Shown: in pieces, positions 33,415-44,519 of the stretch
Layout: each line of letters begins with the position of its first letter
Numbering within the stretch: the first letter of the stretch is position 1
NCBI GenBank assembly: GCA_949130485.1
Contig: OX422190.1
Coordinates: forward strand, 5,556,861 to 5,620,860
Origin: Agelas oroides
Taxonomy: Eukaryota > Porifera > Demospongiae > Agelasida > Agelasidae
Direction of reading: 5' to 3'
Length of the DNA: 64,000 bases
Translations under genes and position numbers: made by a program
The notes under the pieces: model-generated
The model's input: the letters and a program-made list of their open reading frames with translations, nothing else
The model's database searches: none
What the model was told of the DNA's origin: nothing

Positions 33415-35130
33415 CCAATGTACAAATCGAAGATAAAATGTTATTGTTCTAAAACAGAATGACATTTACATTTTAGAGCTTCTCCTCTTGCTGATTGTCT
33501 GGCTTCCAGTCTCTCTGATGGAGTGGATGTTGCTCCGATGCACAGTTTAATCTACGCTACCTTAGCTAGTCTTGGAAAGCAATAGGAATTCATCTTCCAC
33601 CAGACAAGTGGTTTGGTCTCTCTGGTGACTGGCTTTTCTGCAAAGTACTGTGTTACCTCTTCTACTGCAGCTCCTTGCTCTTCTCATGTTGTGATTCCTC
33701 TTGGTCTAACAGTAAGACAAAAGCTGTCGTCTTTTTGGGGGGGCTGCTGGAGTAACATCCTCCTCTTCTGGCCACCTCTTCCATCTGTCCGAATCCTGTT
33801 CACTTAGCCAGCTGCACCAAGCAGGCTTTCATGGGTCTAGTGCAGTAAAAAGTGCTGGTAAACTCATCAACTCAATACTGTCAAAAAACAGCAACGCCTT
33901 AATGCTGTTGTCACTATTGCAGGCAGGTCTTTCTCAGTTGCCTTGAGGTTTGTAATTAGACCATGTATGATGCGGTAGACACAAGAGATTGAACATTACT
34001 GTAGGCTCTTTGCTGAGGAAGTGAGTTGCTGTGTTCAGACGTTGCAGTGGCTTCACTACCTCTGGTAACAATTCCCACTGCTCATTGCAAAGATTAAGTA
34101 CTCTATATATCCTGCCTCTTTGTTACTGAGTCAGCTGACAGAACAGTACATATTGGCCACCTGTTTGCAAACAGATGCTCGGCCGTATGGAAGGTGCTGT
34201 TCCATCATGTGGGACAGTCCTGTGTCAGTTTCTTCTCGAGAACATCTATTTTCTCCTGTCACACTTTTAACTGCTGTAGCAAGGGTACTGTGCTTGAAGT
34301 GGCCCACTAACCTTTGTCCTAGCCTCGGTCCCAGCCCCCACCCAGCTTTCCGTCGCTTGCAGTTCGATTTTTCGTTCACGCGCGGGGAGATCCTGGGAAG
34401 GAGGCTACCTTTGTCCAGCTGCAATAACACGAGCAATGGTAGGAATTTAGAGTCCCTCATTGACTGCACTACTGCAGCTCACATGCTGCACTCTCGGTGT
34501 TTTCCAGTCAAGAGACAGAGATGTGAGATCACCAGCAAGCTCCATGCACACTGCTTTGCCTTTCACTACAGCCTTGGAACTTTACCATGTTGATGGCCAA
34601 ATTTCTAACGACTTGCTCAGTGTGACAGTCTGGCAAAGGCTTCATCATCAATATGCAGCTCTGCATATTTCAGGCAAGTGTGATAAAATTAGCTGTGATG
34701 AACATATGTATGCCTCCATCCTATTGCCGCTCCATATGTTGCTGGTGAGTGAGATAGCGATGGCATCCTGGGTTGGTTTGTCTGCTTTCTCATGTTTTTA
34801 GAAGACTACTAATGTGCTTGTGTGATGGAAGATAGTAGCCAGGTAAAACAATAAATGGTACAATCCTTTCCCCTTGACGATTGCAAGTAAGTAGCCTTAT
34901 GTCCATTGTCATTACTTAGCTTGTTGATTAACTTCGCTCTAGCATCAGAATATTAACGGTCTCCATTGTCTTTTGTCAGCTTATACTTGTCCGTGTGGAT
35001 ACGAGTGAGGTAATCTCTGTATACCTCCGTCATATACCAGTTGTTTGATGCATAGCCTGCAAGTGACATTTTTGCCACCAGTCTTGTCAAAATACTTTTG
35101 TTCTCTCTGTATCACTACCACTACTGCCAC
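33415..35130 (-). pseudogene. BED/hAT transposase pseudogene
   Basis: Reading right to left, a BED zinc finger comes first (FDKTGGKNVTCRLC-x-KQLVY, about 35000-35110). Then come hAT core blocks: ITANFIT-like, HTEQVVRNLAI, SSAVNEGL, TIARVIAA, LVGHFKHS (about 34285-34312), QDCPT-stop-WNST (TGA at 34205-34207 in place of Arg), and EQWELLPEVVKPL. Next are SLPALFTALDP and PAAPPKRRQ, ending in the dimerisation motif FPRLAKVA and IGATSTPSERL (about 33510-33560). Blocks occur in different frames with several stops, so the gene is dead. It is further interrupted by an 88-bp element at 34320-34407. It was once an autonomous hAT (ZBED-type) transposase of roughly 600 residues. Confidence 0.85.
34320..34407. 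mobile_element. 88-bp TAGCCTCG hairpin element inside hAT pseudogene
   Basis: Ends TAGCCTCGGTCCCAG and CTGGGAAGGAGGCTA are flanked by exact 9-bp repeats CCTTTGTCC (34311-34319 and 34408-34416). Removing the element and one repeat rejoins the transposase blocks AAGQR and LVGHFKHS. Confidence 0.92.
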
Positions 35131-35890
35131 TACTGTATTGTCCCGGGCAAGCACCCATCCCGGCTCAAGCGACCTCGTACCTCCCAATTTTGACAGTTCT
35201 GTGGTTGCTTGAGGTTCTCCGTGTAACCGCCCACCATGCTAAATTCTTGCGTGGTGGATCGAAAAAGTCAGTAGGTCCGGTCCGCTGACCTCATGTATAT
35301 ACATAGATGCTATCATTCTGATGTGCTTCAGGTGCCACGACATCTGGCAGCAAAGTTTCGCACACACCGTCTGTAGCCTTGTTCGCAGCGTTCCTCGCTT
35401 GCGTTATGAAATTCACATATCACCAGTGACGAACATGAGGATGAAGTAGCATGATACAACTTTCTCCACCGCCGGGCTGGCCTCACCAAAGCATGTGTGA
35501 ATTGACAATGCAGGTTGATTCGGTACACCCTGGCAGCTAACTTCACGTCTGGGGTGGGCGCTTGCACAGCATTAGTTGAAACATTCAAGCACCTTCTCCA
35601 TGCAACCACCCACCCTCAATTTTTGATACTTGAGCTGTGAGCGCCCATGGGCACTTGCACAGGACAATACAGTACTACGTGCAATTGCTCACAACTGCCA
35701 ATGGTAGGTGTGGTCACTGCCTCGAAATCATACTGTACTTTCAAAGGTTTGATGAAACGAATGAACATCCAAATCTTGTACCATTTGTCCCACCACTACC
35801 TAGTACACTCTCACCATTAATTTTTGGTGACAGGGAGCATGAGGCCACCAAGTTACTGAAGAGTTGGCTCGTGGAGAATCAGCTGAGTTT
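35131..35890. other. No gene recognised
   Basis: No domain was recognised. The minus frame at 35328-35609 has no recognisable motif. The sequence may include the non-coding 5' end of the hAT element. Confidence 0.4.
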
Positions 35891-35892
35891 GT

Positions 35893-36432
35893 AAAGCTTT
35901 TAATAATATAGCAGAAGTCCACGCAGTGCAACTGTGGAATAGTGTGCCGAGTACTAAATTCGAGGTGCTAAGTCTGCATTAGAGAAAACAGGAAATGAGA
36001 TTGTACAGAAAATGAAAGTCAGGTGATAATGCAAACTATCATATAAGGTGCACTTTTAAAGTGTGATTTCACACAGGATGGATTATGCTAGTTTGCATAG
36101 TAAACTAGCAAAATCTTTAATTTTGTGTACAATAGTTAAATCCCTCCCTGGGGGGTGGTCGTTTTACACATTGGTGTTGGGCATAGCCCGACACCAATAT
36201 GCAAGACCACACCCCAGGGAGGGATTTAACTATTATATAACCTGTTACCTAGGCAACATCACTGTAGAAAATAGATATGAGCAACATTCTTATATGTTGC
36301 CTAGGTAACGGGTTATATTCTCATTTCCTGTTTTATCTAATGCAGACTTAGCACCTCAATTTAGTACTTGGTACTGTATTCCACAGCTGCACTGTGTGGA
36401 ATTCTGCTACATGTATATTATTAAAGCTCTTA
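35893..36432. mobile_element. Three-level nested palindromic element
   Basis: The outer arms (about 35893-36000 and 36318-36432) are inverted copies sharing CTAAGTCTGCATTAGA and CAGGAAATGAGA. Inside sit two further hairpins. One is at 36131-36234 (AATAGTTAAATCCCTCCCTG arms with GGTGTTGGGCATAGCCCGACACC at the tip). The other is at 36235-36317 (AACCTGTTACCTAGGCAAC arms). There is no coding capacity. Confidence 0.8.
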
Positions 36433-36488
36433 ACAAGCTTTGAGGTGATGTCAACAAGCTTTGAGGTGATGTTAACAAGCTTTGAGGT
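36428..36488. repeat. 21-bp tandem repeat, three units
   Basis: AACAAGCTTTGAGGTGATGTT is repeated three times with minor changes. Confidence 0.9.
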
Positions 36489-36867
36489 TACTACTATGCT
36501 GTGACAATAACCACCTTCTTGGCTTCTTAACAAAGTAGGTGTAAAGATACAGTGGATGGGACCATGGTCTCCTCTACACTGCTTCTGCTTTGCTAACAGT
36601 ATCTGATGATACCGGTAGCTACCAGAGGAGGTTGGAAGCTAGTAATTAGTAGCCACCGTCCCAATTCATGTTGGGACTAGTCCTCTGTATGTTGAGGGCT
36701 TCGTTGATCTTCCTCTTCATCCAGAAGCTCTGCACACTCATTGACTAATGTAGCAATGAGTCTCTGCTCCCATTAAATTACATGAAAGTGAACATTAAAG
36801 TCACTAAGGAGAATGTGGGGCAAGGAAGAACAGGGCATCTTCAAGAATATCAAACACAGGAGTGAAA

Positions 36868-37637
36868 GGCTGTCTATAATCACTGGACTGGACTGCTGGA
36901 ATGGACTACTGGAATGGACTACTGACCTTTTTTACACTAAAAATCATTTTTATGCCCTCTAAATGAGATTCATTTACCTGCATCCTGTTTTAGTATCTAC
37001 TGGCTGCACTGTCTAATTTAGAATGGGCATAGTAAAAGGGTGATGTAAATACTGCTATAGGTTATCTCCCCTGAAATGTTAAAAGAGGAGGCAACCTGTG
37101 CCCAATTTACATGAAGGTTCTAACACATAGTAGGACACAGTTCAGCTCTGGTTCTAGATTGCACTTGCAGTGATACAGTGTGTCCAGTAGCTGCTTACAT
37201 ATTCATCACTCATTAATGTACTGTGAAGCAAACGTGACTATGGTACCTACAAACAATGTGGATGATCAATTTTCTCAAACAGGAGCTAACCTGCATTTAT
37301 CAACCCAGTGAAGCTACTGTCTCAAGTGACCAAGTAAAATCTCTAATGTACATTATGAATGCTGGACTCACTTCAGTCTGCATTACAGTTACTGCATGAA
37401 GAAATTGATTGTCGCTTATCTACATACAGTTGAAAAACAGAAGACAGCAAGAGCTGGAGGCAAGGCTGGCAAGCGGTCATGTTGGAAAGCTTATATAATG
37501 TAGGATGCAATTCTACAGGCAGACAGATCTTGTTAGAGGGGTGATTTTTAGTGCAAAAATTGTCAGTCCAGTAGTGCATTCCAATCATCAGTCCAGTAGT
37601 CCATTCCAGTAGTCCAGTCCAGTGATTATAGACAGCC
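36868..37637. mobile_element. 770-bp element with 9-bp duplication (GGCTGTCTATAATC ends)
   Basis: Ends GGCTGTCTATAATCACTGG and their inverse are flanked by exact GGAGTGAAA (36859-36867 and 37638-37646). Each end contains short tandem GGAATGGACTACT units. The interior has no recognised gene. The 9-bp duplication suggests a Mutator-like, non-autonomous element. Confidence 0.9.
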
Positions 37638-37646
37638 GGAGTGAAA

Positions 37647-39369
37647 GATGGAGAACAATAGCCTATAGGACTAGATGTAGGACACCTTGTTGAAGTTGAA
37701 ACTCAGAGAAGAGCAGCTCAAGAGTATTCCTGGTGGTTAATGGAGCATCTTCATTGCTGCCTCTACGACTTGTTCAATCACAAATCAAATAGTAGTTTGG
37801 AATGAACAAATTGCAGTTAGATACTGATTTGTTGAAGTGTCATGGAGATAACAATTTTCAAACCACTTGTGTACTTTAACAGTCCAGCACATCACACTCA
37901 AGTGGGTGTGGCTGAATATCAAGTCACCCAATCATTAGTGAGCCAACAACCCTTCCCATACAACCAACATAACTACACCCCCATAAAAAACAGTCTTGTT
38001 TTAATAGTTGCCTGGCCATCTGCTTGTCATAACCCAGCAACAAGGATGAAGATTTGAAAGAGCTATGGTGTGATTTTGTCATTGAAAACGGCTAATTTCC
38101 TGAATCGGTAAGACACGAACTCTTATATATTTGACAAGTAGGCATTTCTGGGTCCGCAGTGAGATCTAGTTACTTCTGTTGTTGCTCCTAGCTGTAGCAA
38201 AAGTAGAGACCCTAGTACTAGGGGAAACTGCTCCGGTTTTGCAGTCTTTCCAATGGCACTTTTTCTCTTCACTTAAACAATGGATGTGGGCGTGACCAAG
38301 AATGAGTCATAATTAGATTTAGTTTGATGGCAAGTAAGCTCTCACTGAGTATCAAGATCATAGTATGAATCCAGTGGGGTTAACACTGCCTCAAAGTTTT
38401 TAATACAGTAGTCATGCTTTAATGCACCTGAGGTTTAGCCTCGTTCCCAGGCCCCGCCCAGATTGTGTTCAAGTGTAACACAGTGTAAAAAGTGTACAAT
38501 AGCTGTTATTAGTCTCGTTTCCAGGCTCTTATGACGCTAAACTGTCACAGTATAGTATGCATGTTAGCTGCAGGAGTTTATGGTCCTCAGCCTGCACCTT
38601 TCGACTTGAGTAGTTATCAAATATTTTGCCTGGCTGAGTTCATCTTGCAAGAACGCCATTCTCCTCTCTGGAGTGAAGGGACAAAGCTAGCTTGATTGAT
38701 TGGTGGGGAAGCACCTTCTCTGTACTCTTTGTAGATGAAACCCTGGCTTGCTGTCTCATGCCGTACATATGCAGTTCTGATGTCATTTTATGTACCTGTG
38801 TATTCCTCTCCACCACCACCCTCCGTATCGAAACCATCCTCCTCAATACCGCCCTCCATATCGGTATCGTCCTCTCCACTACCGCCCTCCGGGTAAGTAT
38901 CGTCTTTTGGACCACCTTCTGGATGAGTAAGCTGCCTCTCCACTGTGGATACTGTCCACTTAAAAGTGTCTTCGCTGCAAAAAGCGATCTATTCGAACCG
39001 CTTTCCGAGTGAAAAGCGCCCTCTGTGGAACCGTTCTACACGTAAAAACCGTTTTCTTTTAGCGCCCTCGCAAGATAAACTCGTAGTATTGTGATCACTG
39101 GAATAAGTGTGCATCTATTTTGGCACTAATAACGCTCCATAGTAGTGTAGTTGTTTCGCTCTTTTGCTGTGCAGTATTATATATGCTATGTCACACTATC
39201 AATCGCATGGATGCGTATTACACGTTCCCCTCCCGCTATTGCTTGAACAGTGGATAATACGTGCGTGCAAGAACAGTAGATACCCGGCTTTTCTCCCCGC
39301 CCACCAAGAGCCTGGGTATGGGGGCAGTTAGGAACCTCTAGTTATAAGTTGTTTCTCTATTTTTTGCAG
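37647..39369. other. No confirmed gene; hairpin-element pieces and an acidic repeat
   Basis: TAGCCTCGTTCCCAGGCCCC at 38437 and TAGTCTCGTTTCCAGGCTC at about 38512 are single ends of the hairpin family. At 38800-38945 the minus strand contains imperfect units of about 30 bp. They encode an acidic, Gly-rich stretch (PEGGSGEDDTDMEGG) in one frame. It could be an exon or a minisatellite. Confidence 0.4.
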
Positions 39370-39430
39370 GTATACATTGTGGTGGTTCTACTCCTGACCT
39401 TTGACCTTCTAACCTGTGTTCACTCTCAAG
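39370..39430 (+). CDS. Signal-peptide exon, probable start of CCP gene product
   Basis: The exon follows TCTCTATTTTTTGCAG and ends CTCTCAAG|GTATGT. It enters in phase 0 and leaves in phase 1, as the CCP exons at 43501 onward require. It encodes VYIVVVLLLTFDLL followed by TCVHSQ and a split Gly. This is a hydrophobic leader with a plausible cleavage site. The first exon may be at 32129 (MDTPAGPR). The frame is also open upstream for some codons, so an unspliced start cannot be excluded. Confidence 0.6.
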
Positions 39431-39525
39431 GTATGTTTTACCATATCCCTAGGGGATTTATACTCAGGATGAGAAGTTGCATGTATCATAGTGTGTGCTG
39501 GATAAATTCAAGCTTGCTTGTAACC

Positions 39526-41732
39526 ACCCTGAAAAAATGCCATGCATGTTCAAGGCATGTTACATGCATGCACTTTACCAGCAACTTTAGGCAACAGAAG
39601 TTTGCATGTTACATGCACTTTCCATGCATGCTAACATGCGACTACATCCATGTGTCCTACCTGGATTTGGGACGTTTTTTAGGCAAGTTCCATGCATGAA
39701 CATGCACAATTCATGTCATGTGCATGTTACTTGCTTGGCTGCATGTTGCTATAGCTACATGAAACATGCATAGTATGTGCATGTTACATGCATGGTATGT
39801 GCATGTTACATGCATGTACATTGCCTGGTTCTTCATACCAGTTACATGCATGTATCCAACTGTAGTTCACACAAATAAAATGCGTCCAAATATAATAACG
39901 CATGGTACATGAATGTATATCTCTGTAAGAGCACAATATGCAGTCACAATGACAGGAACTTCATTGTCCATATTACTTCTTGGGTTCAGTCAACTGCAGT
40001 ACCTGTGTATGATGGAAATAAGAGAAAAGTGTCACAGTGGTATACTGAGAATTCATGTGGCATACTGAGGATTTATTAACTCCATCCTACTAGGCTAATG
40101 AACATGCGTGCATGAAAAACCTTTGACAGCTGTGTGCATACACTCACCAAGGATGATTTGCTGGGCGCGTCAACAAAAGAAGCCCTAGAGAAGTGGGAAG
40201 TGGGTGGGCTCTACAAAATCTTTTTCTCCACCCACTCAGTGTCCACTGTGCTTCTGGCGCCGACATCTCTCGGGCATAGCTAGCAAGTGGTTTGACTTTG
40301 AAAAACTAATAAGCAGACTTTGGAAGGTAAAAAGAGCAGCTGCTTATTTCAGCGCGTGCCACAAAACATGTCACGCAGTTGATATACGCATTGGTGATTG
40401 GCTAAATTATAAAGCGCACGTATGCACTCCCGTGCGCACAGCGAACATCGCTGTTACGTCTATGTGCTATGCCTAGTCTATGGCCACACTTACAAATATC
40501 TAGCTACATGTAGCCTGGAACTAGCACATCAAACACTCACGAAACTATTAACAGTACATGCAGGCATGTATGTGAATACTGTGACACAGCGCTTACTGTA
40601 CGTGCTAAGTAGTGGGCGGAGCCAAGATCAGGGAGGCACTACATAGTCTCACCCACTTACGCAGTGCCAGCTTGAACCCTGAGAAGGAAAGGGCTAGTGG
40701 TGACCATGTCCCAAAAGAAGCAGTAATGAAAGTTAGCTGAGGAATACAGTGTGTTGTATGCCGTATGTGCAGTATTGTGTATGCCCAACTTGATGTCTTC
40801 TTTCCAGTTGTCTCCTAGGGTTGGATGCACATGGACAGTATGTGTTTTGAATGGTAGTAGTATAGTTTCACAGTTGCACCTCATGATGACTGTATAAGTA
40901 CATTGCAGCATGCACACATGTGAGGGATCCAGAAACATGCTGGTCAGAACATGCATGTTGGATGCTACCCAAAATTTGAATGAAACGTGTATATTATGCA
41001 AGTTTCTTACACGTTGTGAATGTAACATGCATAGTGGTCCAGAAACATGAGTAGTGGTCATTGGGCGAGCCTGAGCGAGCCCCATGCACACTAGCGGGAC
41101 TGCATTGCACACATGCGTGTGTATGCTTGGACCGACCACTTACTGTAAATTTCAAATGAGCGCATTCAAATATTCCTTTGTCAATGTGTATGTGTACGTA
41201 CTTCAGCTGAGTTGAGCAGGCTATACTGCCAAACTGTAGCGTCTCGGCGTGAAAGAGACTGGGAGCAAAGATGACTCAAGTTGAATGCATTTGCAGCATG
41301 CATGGCACCTTACTTCCAGATATTAATGTCTATGCTATATCTGGTGGCTGTGTGAGGCATGTCACCGTAGAATGCACAGTGACGGAGTTTTCTTTAGCAG
41401 TAAGCGTTGTGCATGAACGACAGCTTGACTGCACATATACAGCAGATATTTCCCTGCTAGCTCATGGTTTCAATGTGAAGCTTAGCCCATGCCTGTAGTA
41501 ACTCCTCCACCTGGACAAACAGCTGCATCGTCAGCATGTGTGGACGTGGACCTTTTATGTAATCTGCTACTCACTCAGGCTTGCCCCAGGATGATGTAGC
41601 ATCCCCTAGTATGCATGTTGTACACTGTGCATGAAACATGCATGAAACATGCATGTGTCATGCAAGTACCAGGTAGACATGCCTAAAAATGTTAGTAACA
41701 TGCCTTGAACATGCATAGAATTTTTCAGTGCA
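39526..41732. mobile_element. 2.2-kb element rich in ATGCATGT with inverted ends
   Basis: CTGAAAAAATGCCATGCATG and TTCAAGGCATGTTAC near 39529-39567 are inverted at 41686-41732 (GTAACATGCCTTGAACATGC then GAATTTTTCAGTGCAG). Dense CATGTTACATGCATG-type units fill 39545-39860. Related blocks occur at 40915-41055 and 41630-41720. The element hosts the MITE at 41063-41587. There is no transposase. It lies in the presumed intron between the signal-peptide exon and the first CCP exon. Confidence 0.6.
41063..41587. mobile_element. GGGCGAGCCTGAG-ended MITE, copy 1
   Basis: The left end GGGCGAGCCTGAGCGAGCCC and right end CTCACTCAGGCTTGCCCC are inverted. The interior is closely related to 62124-62706, including GGGAGCAAAGA-GACTCAAGTTG and GTGAAGCTTAGC blocks. 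The open frame at 41271-41498 is disrupted in the other copy, so it is not regarded as a gene. Confidence 0.7.
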
Positions 41733-42388
41733 GCCTATTTATGTACCTAGGTAGCATTCCAATTTAAATTCTTACTGTAAAACTTACGTATAATTTACAA
41801 TAGTTCCAGACATTCGTTACCAATTGTACACAAATCCTGTTATACTTAATTCCACACTAAAATTTTTTACATGTATAATTTCAGTGCAAGTTTATATTGG
41901 ACAGGAGGGCTTTTGTAGAATACATTGCAGGCAGTTAAGCCTTTAGAGGAGACATCTGCTCAGCTGACAGTACCATTTTGTGGCTTCTCAATCAGCAGCG
42001 ATGTTCAGCAAAGAATTGCATGTAATTTGTTTGTGTTTCCGGTCTCTGAAACTAGGGAAGGCTAAGGTACTGAGCATCAGAGTATGAGCAGCTGTTTCAA
42101 CATAGACAGGTTGCCAACAAGAGTAACGGTACATGTAAGAAAGCTTATCTTGCTTTTGTTTTATACTTACCTGGTGTAATGCTACCGCTGTGAGTTATAT
42201 ACTGTAGGCCCATTCTCTCCAGCAGCAAGGCTAAAAGTGTCATTCAACAAGAAAACAGATTGCTCTACAAAGCTGTGACTTGCACGTTTTCCAAGTGGCT
42301 ACCTTGGTGATGGCCCTAACCCTTGCATCCCACCCCTTTCTGCCTAGGATAACAATCTTTACAAACTAGTCAAATGATTCATCATCAT
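41733..42388. other. No gene recognised
   Basis: A/T-rich, presumed intronic DNA without a recognised domain. Confidence 0.4.
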
Positions 42389-43029
42389 GGGGCGAGCCTG
42401 AGCAAGCAGTAAACTGCTGGTTTAATAATTTGTCGTGGCACACAGCAGGGTTTATCACTGTCTACTGTCACATGAGCGTAATAGGCCAATTTAATGTGAT
42501 GATGCACAAGTAGATAAGCTATAAGCCGTCACCATGCGGAGATAGCTATAGGTATCCATATATTATGCCAACAAATTACAGCCATTTCTCCAGCCAGGGC
42601 AGCTACTGTGGCTTCACATGCATGGACTAAGCTTTACACTGAAATCATAAGCTGAATTTCTGGTGTTTTTGAGTGCCGTTTATGCATGGCCCTTACCTGA
42701 AGCGACCTCTACTCTGACCGTCATGACATATTAAATTTATACTCCCTGTGAGCAGGCTGCCTTTGATGATCTGTAGTAGCACAAACCAGAGGTAAGTTGT
42801 CATGCGTGCTTCAACTTCAGTCATCTCTGCTTCAGGTCGCCGACGCTGTACTCTGGCAATAGCCCTTCACGTATTGAGCGTACACGGTCTCAATATTCAT
42901 AAATTTAAATGCGCTCAATTCAAATTTACGGTATATGGCCGCAAGCAAGCAAACAAACAAATAAGCATACACACACACACACGTGCACAATGCAGTCCCG
43001 CTAGTGTGGGGCTCACTCAGGCTCGCCCC
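42389..43029. mobile_element. GGGCGAGCCTGAG-ended MITE, copy 2
   Basis: It starts GGGGCGAGCCTGAGCAAGC and ends with CACTCAGGCTCGCCCC. Its right part (CGTGCACAATGCAG, CCCGCTAGTGTGGGG) mirrors the left end of copy 1. There is no coding capacity. Confidence 0.7.
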
Positions 43030-43500
43030 AATAACTATCAGGACGTACCCCCAAAGTAGGCAAGCTGTACTAACTATCATGCCATAGGGCATGATAGAGA
43101 TTGCTATGTGCAGTTTGAGTGCAGCTGTCAGCAGCTATATCATGTTGAGAAATTAATATAGGCCCCAAAGAGTTGTGACAAACTTGAGTGAAGCCCACAC
43201 TAGCATGCTGAATGGTGGATTTTGTCTGAGATACATTATCCATATGTGACCTAATAATTGCCATTTAGTCCATGAGGAAGACCACATTGTGGCCCATCTA
43301 GTACTACTCATAGTTTACCGTGTACCTAGCTTTTCAAGACTTGGATAAGGGAGGTCTCATTTCTTCCATGTGGACATGTGCACAGAAACACAATTAACAC
43401 AACTGTCCTGTGCTCAATATGGCAATTGAGGTGTGTGTTATTTTGAACTCTAGTTGATGTATGAAGTAACATAGTATACTTTTGACAATTGCTGTTGCAG
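43030..43500. other. Intron before first CCP exon
   Basis: It ends in TTTGACAATTGCTGTTGCAG, a good acceptor. The terminal stretch is paralogous to the intron end before 43929, which shows exon-plus-intron duplication. A CATGCCATAGGGCATG palindrome lies near 43079-43094. Confidence 0.5.
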
Positions 43501-43668
43501 ACTGTGGTACGTTGACTGATCCAACCAATGGCAGGGTTACTCACACTGATGCAACATTCAGAACGACAGCCAACTACAGATGTAACACAGGCTACAACCT
43601 GGTGGGAGGCAGTACTCGCACTTGTCAAGCAAATGGAATGTGGAGTGGGAGTGCACCTACCTGTCAAG
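43501..43668 (+). CDS. CCP (sushi) domain exon 1
   Basis: A 168-base phase-1/phase-1 exon encodes one complete CCP module. It has four cysteines (DCG, RCN, TCQ, TCQ), the NGRVTHTD and TGYNLVG blocks, and the conserved Trp-Ser-Gly-Ser before the last cysteine. The Gly codon is split over the donor CAAG|GTGTGA. CCP modules mediate protein-protein binding in secreted or membrane proteins such as complement regulators. It is missing the GTTFGQ block of its sisters and has DATFRTTANY instead, so it is the most diverged copy. Confidence 0.9.
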
Positions 43669-43928
43669 GTGTGAACGTTTATAAGTTAACCCATTAATCA
43701 CTAATGATGCCATTTGGCGTCGTCTGATCGATTTGGCTGCATGTTATCAGTTGTTTTGAAGATGTGGCGAAAAGTGTGGGGTAGGGGGAGGTGGGCGGGT
43801 TTCAGCACGGGTGCCATGCACATGGCAGCTGTAGAATATGGCAATTGAGGTGTGTGGCATCCACTGTACTAGTTGATGTGTCAAGTAAAATAGATTTACA
43901 TGATGTAATATACTTTTGATAGCTGCAG

Positions 43929-44099
43929 ACTGTGGCAGTTTGACTGATCCAGCCAATGGCAGGGTTACTCACACTGATGGAACAACATTTGGACAGACAG
44001 CCACCTACAGTTGTAACACAGTCTACAACCTCGTGGGAAACAGAACTCGGGTGTGTCAAGCTACAGGAAATTGGTCTGGGAGTGCACCCACCTGTCAAA
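43929..44099 (+). CDS. CCP (sushi) domain exon 2
   Basis: A 171-base phase-1 exon lies between TAGCTGCAG and A|GTATGT. It reads DCGSLTDPANGRVTHTDG, then TTFGQTATYSCN, YNLVGN, and ends SGSAPTCQ. All four cysteines and the Trp are present. It lies 260 bases after exon 1, and the introns are paralogous. Confidence 0.9.
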
Positions 44100-44312
44100 G
44101 TATGTTACTAAATGGCAATGGCACTATTTTCATATGTGCATATTCACAAGAAACATAACAATATGTATTTGTGCCTTGCATACTTAGTAGACATGAAAGT
44201 ATATGTAAGGTATACAGTGCAGGCTGGACCCTGGGTAGGATTTTAGCTACAGAGAACTGTATGGCCTCCAGAGGATGTATAAATTTACGTGTTATTTTCT
44301 TCGTCTTGGTAG

Positions 44313-44486
44313 GTGTGGACTGTGGCAATTTGAATGCTTCAGCCAATGGCCAGGTTAACCTCAATGGAACAACATTTGGACAGACAGCCATCTACACTTG
44401 TAACACAGGCTACAACCTCGTGGGAGACAGTACCCGCACTTGTCAAGCTACAGGAAATTGGTCTGGGAGTGTACCTACCTGTCAAA
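44313..44486 (+). CDS. CCP (sushi) domain exon 3
   Basis: A 174-base phase-1 exon follows CGTCTTGGTAG. It reads SVDCGNLNASANGQVNLNG, then TTFGQTAIYTCN, TGYNLVGD, and ends SGSVPTCQ. Cysteines and Trp are intact. The sequence after the donor continues with the same intron as exon 2, now split by the mobile element at 44520. Confidence 0.9.
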
Positions 44487-44519
44487 GTATGTTACTAAAT
44501 GGCTATGGCACTATTTTCA

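Noticed and set aside
41271..41498. 75-residue ORF as a secreted cysteine-containing peptide
   Set aside because: The second copy of the same element at 62124-62706 has indels that destroy the frame, so there is no sign of coding constraint.
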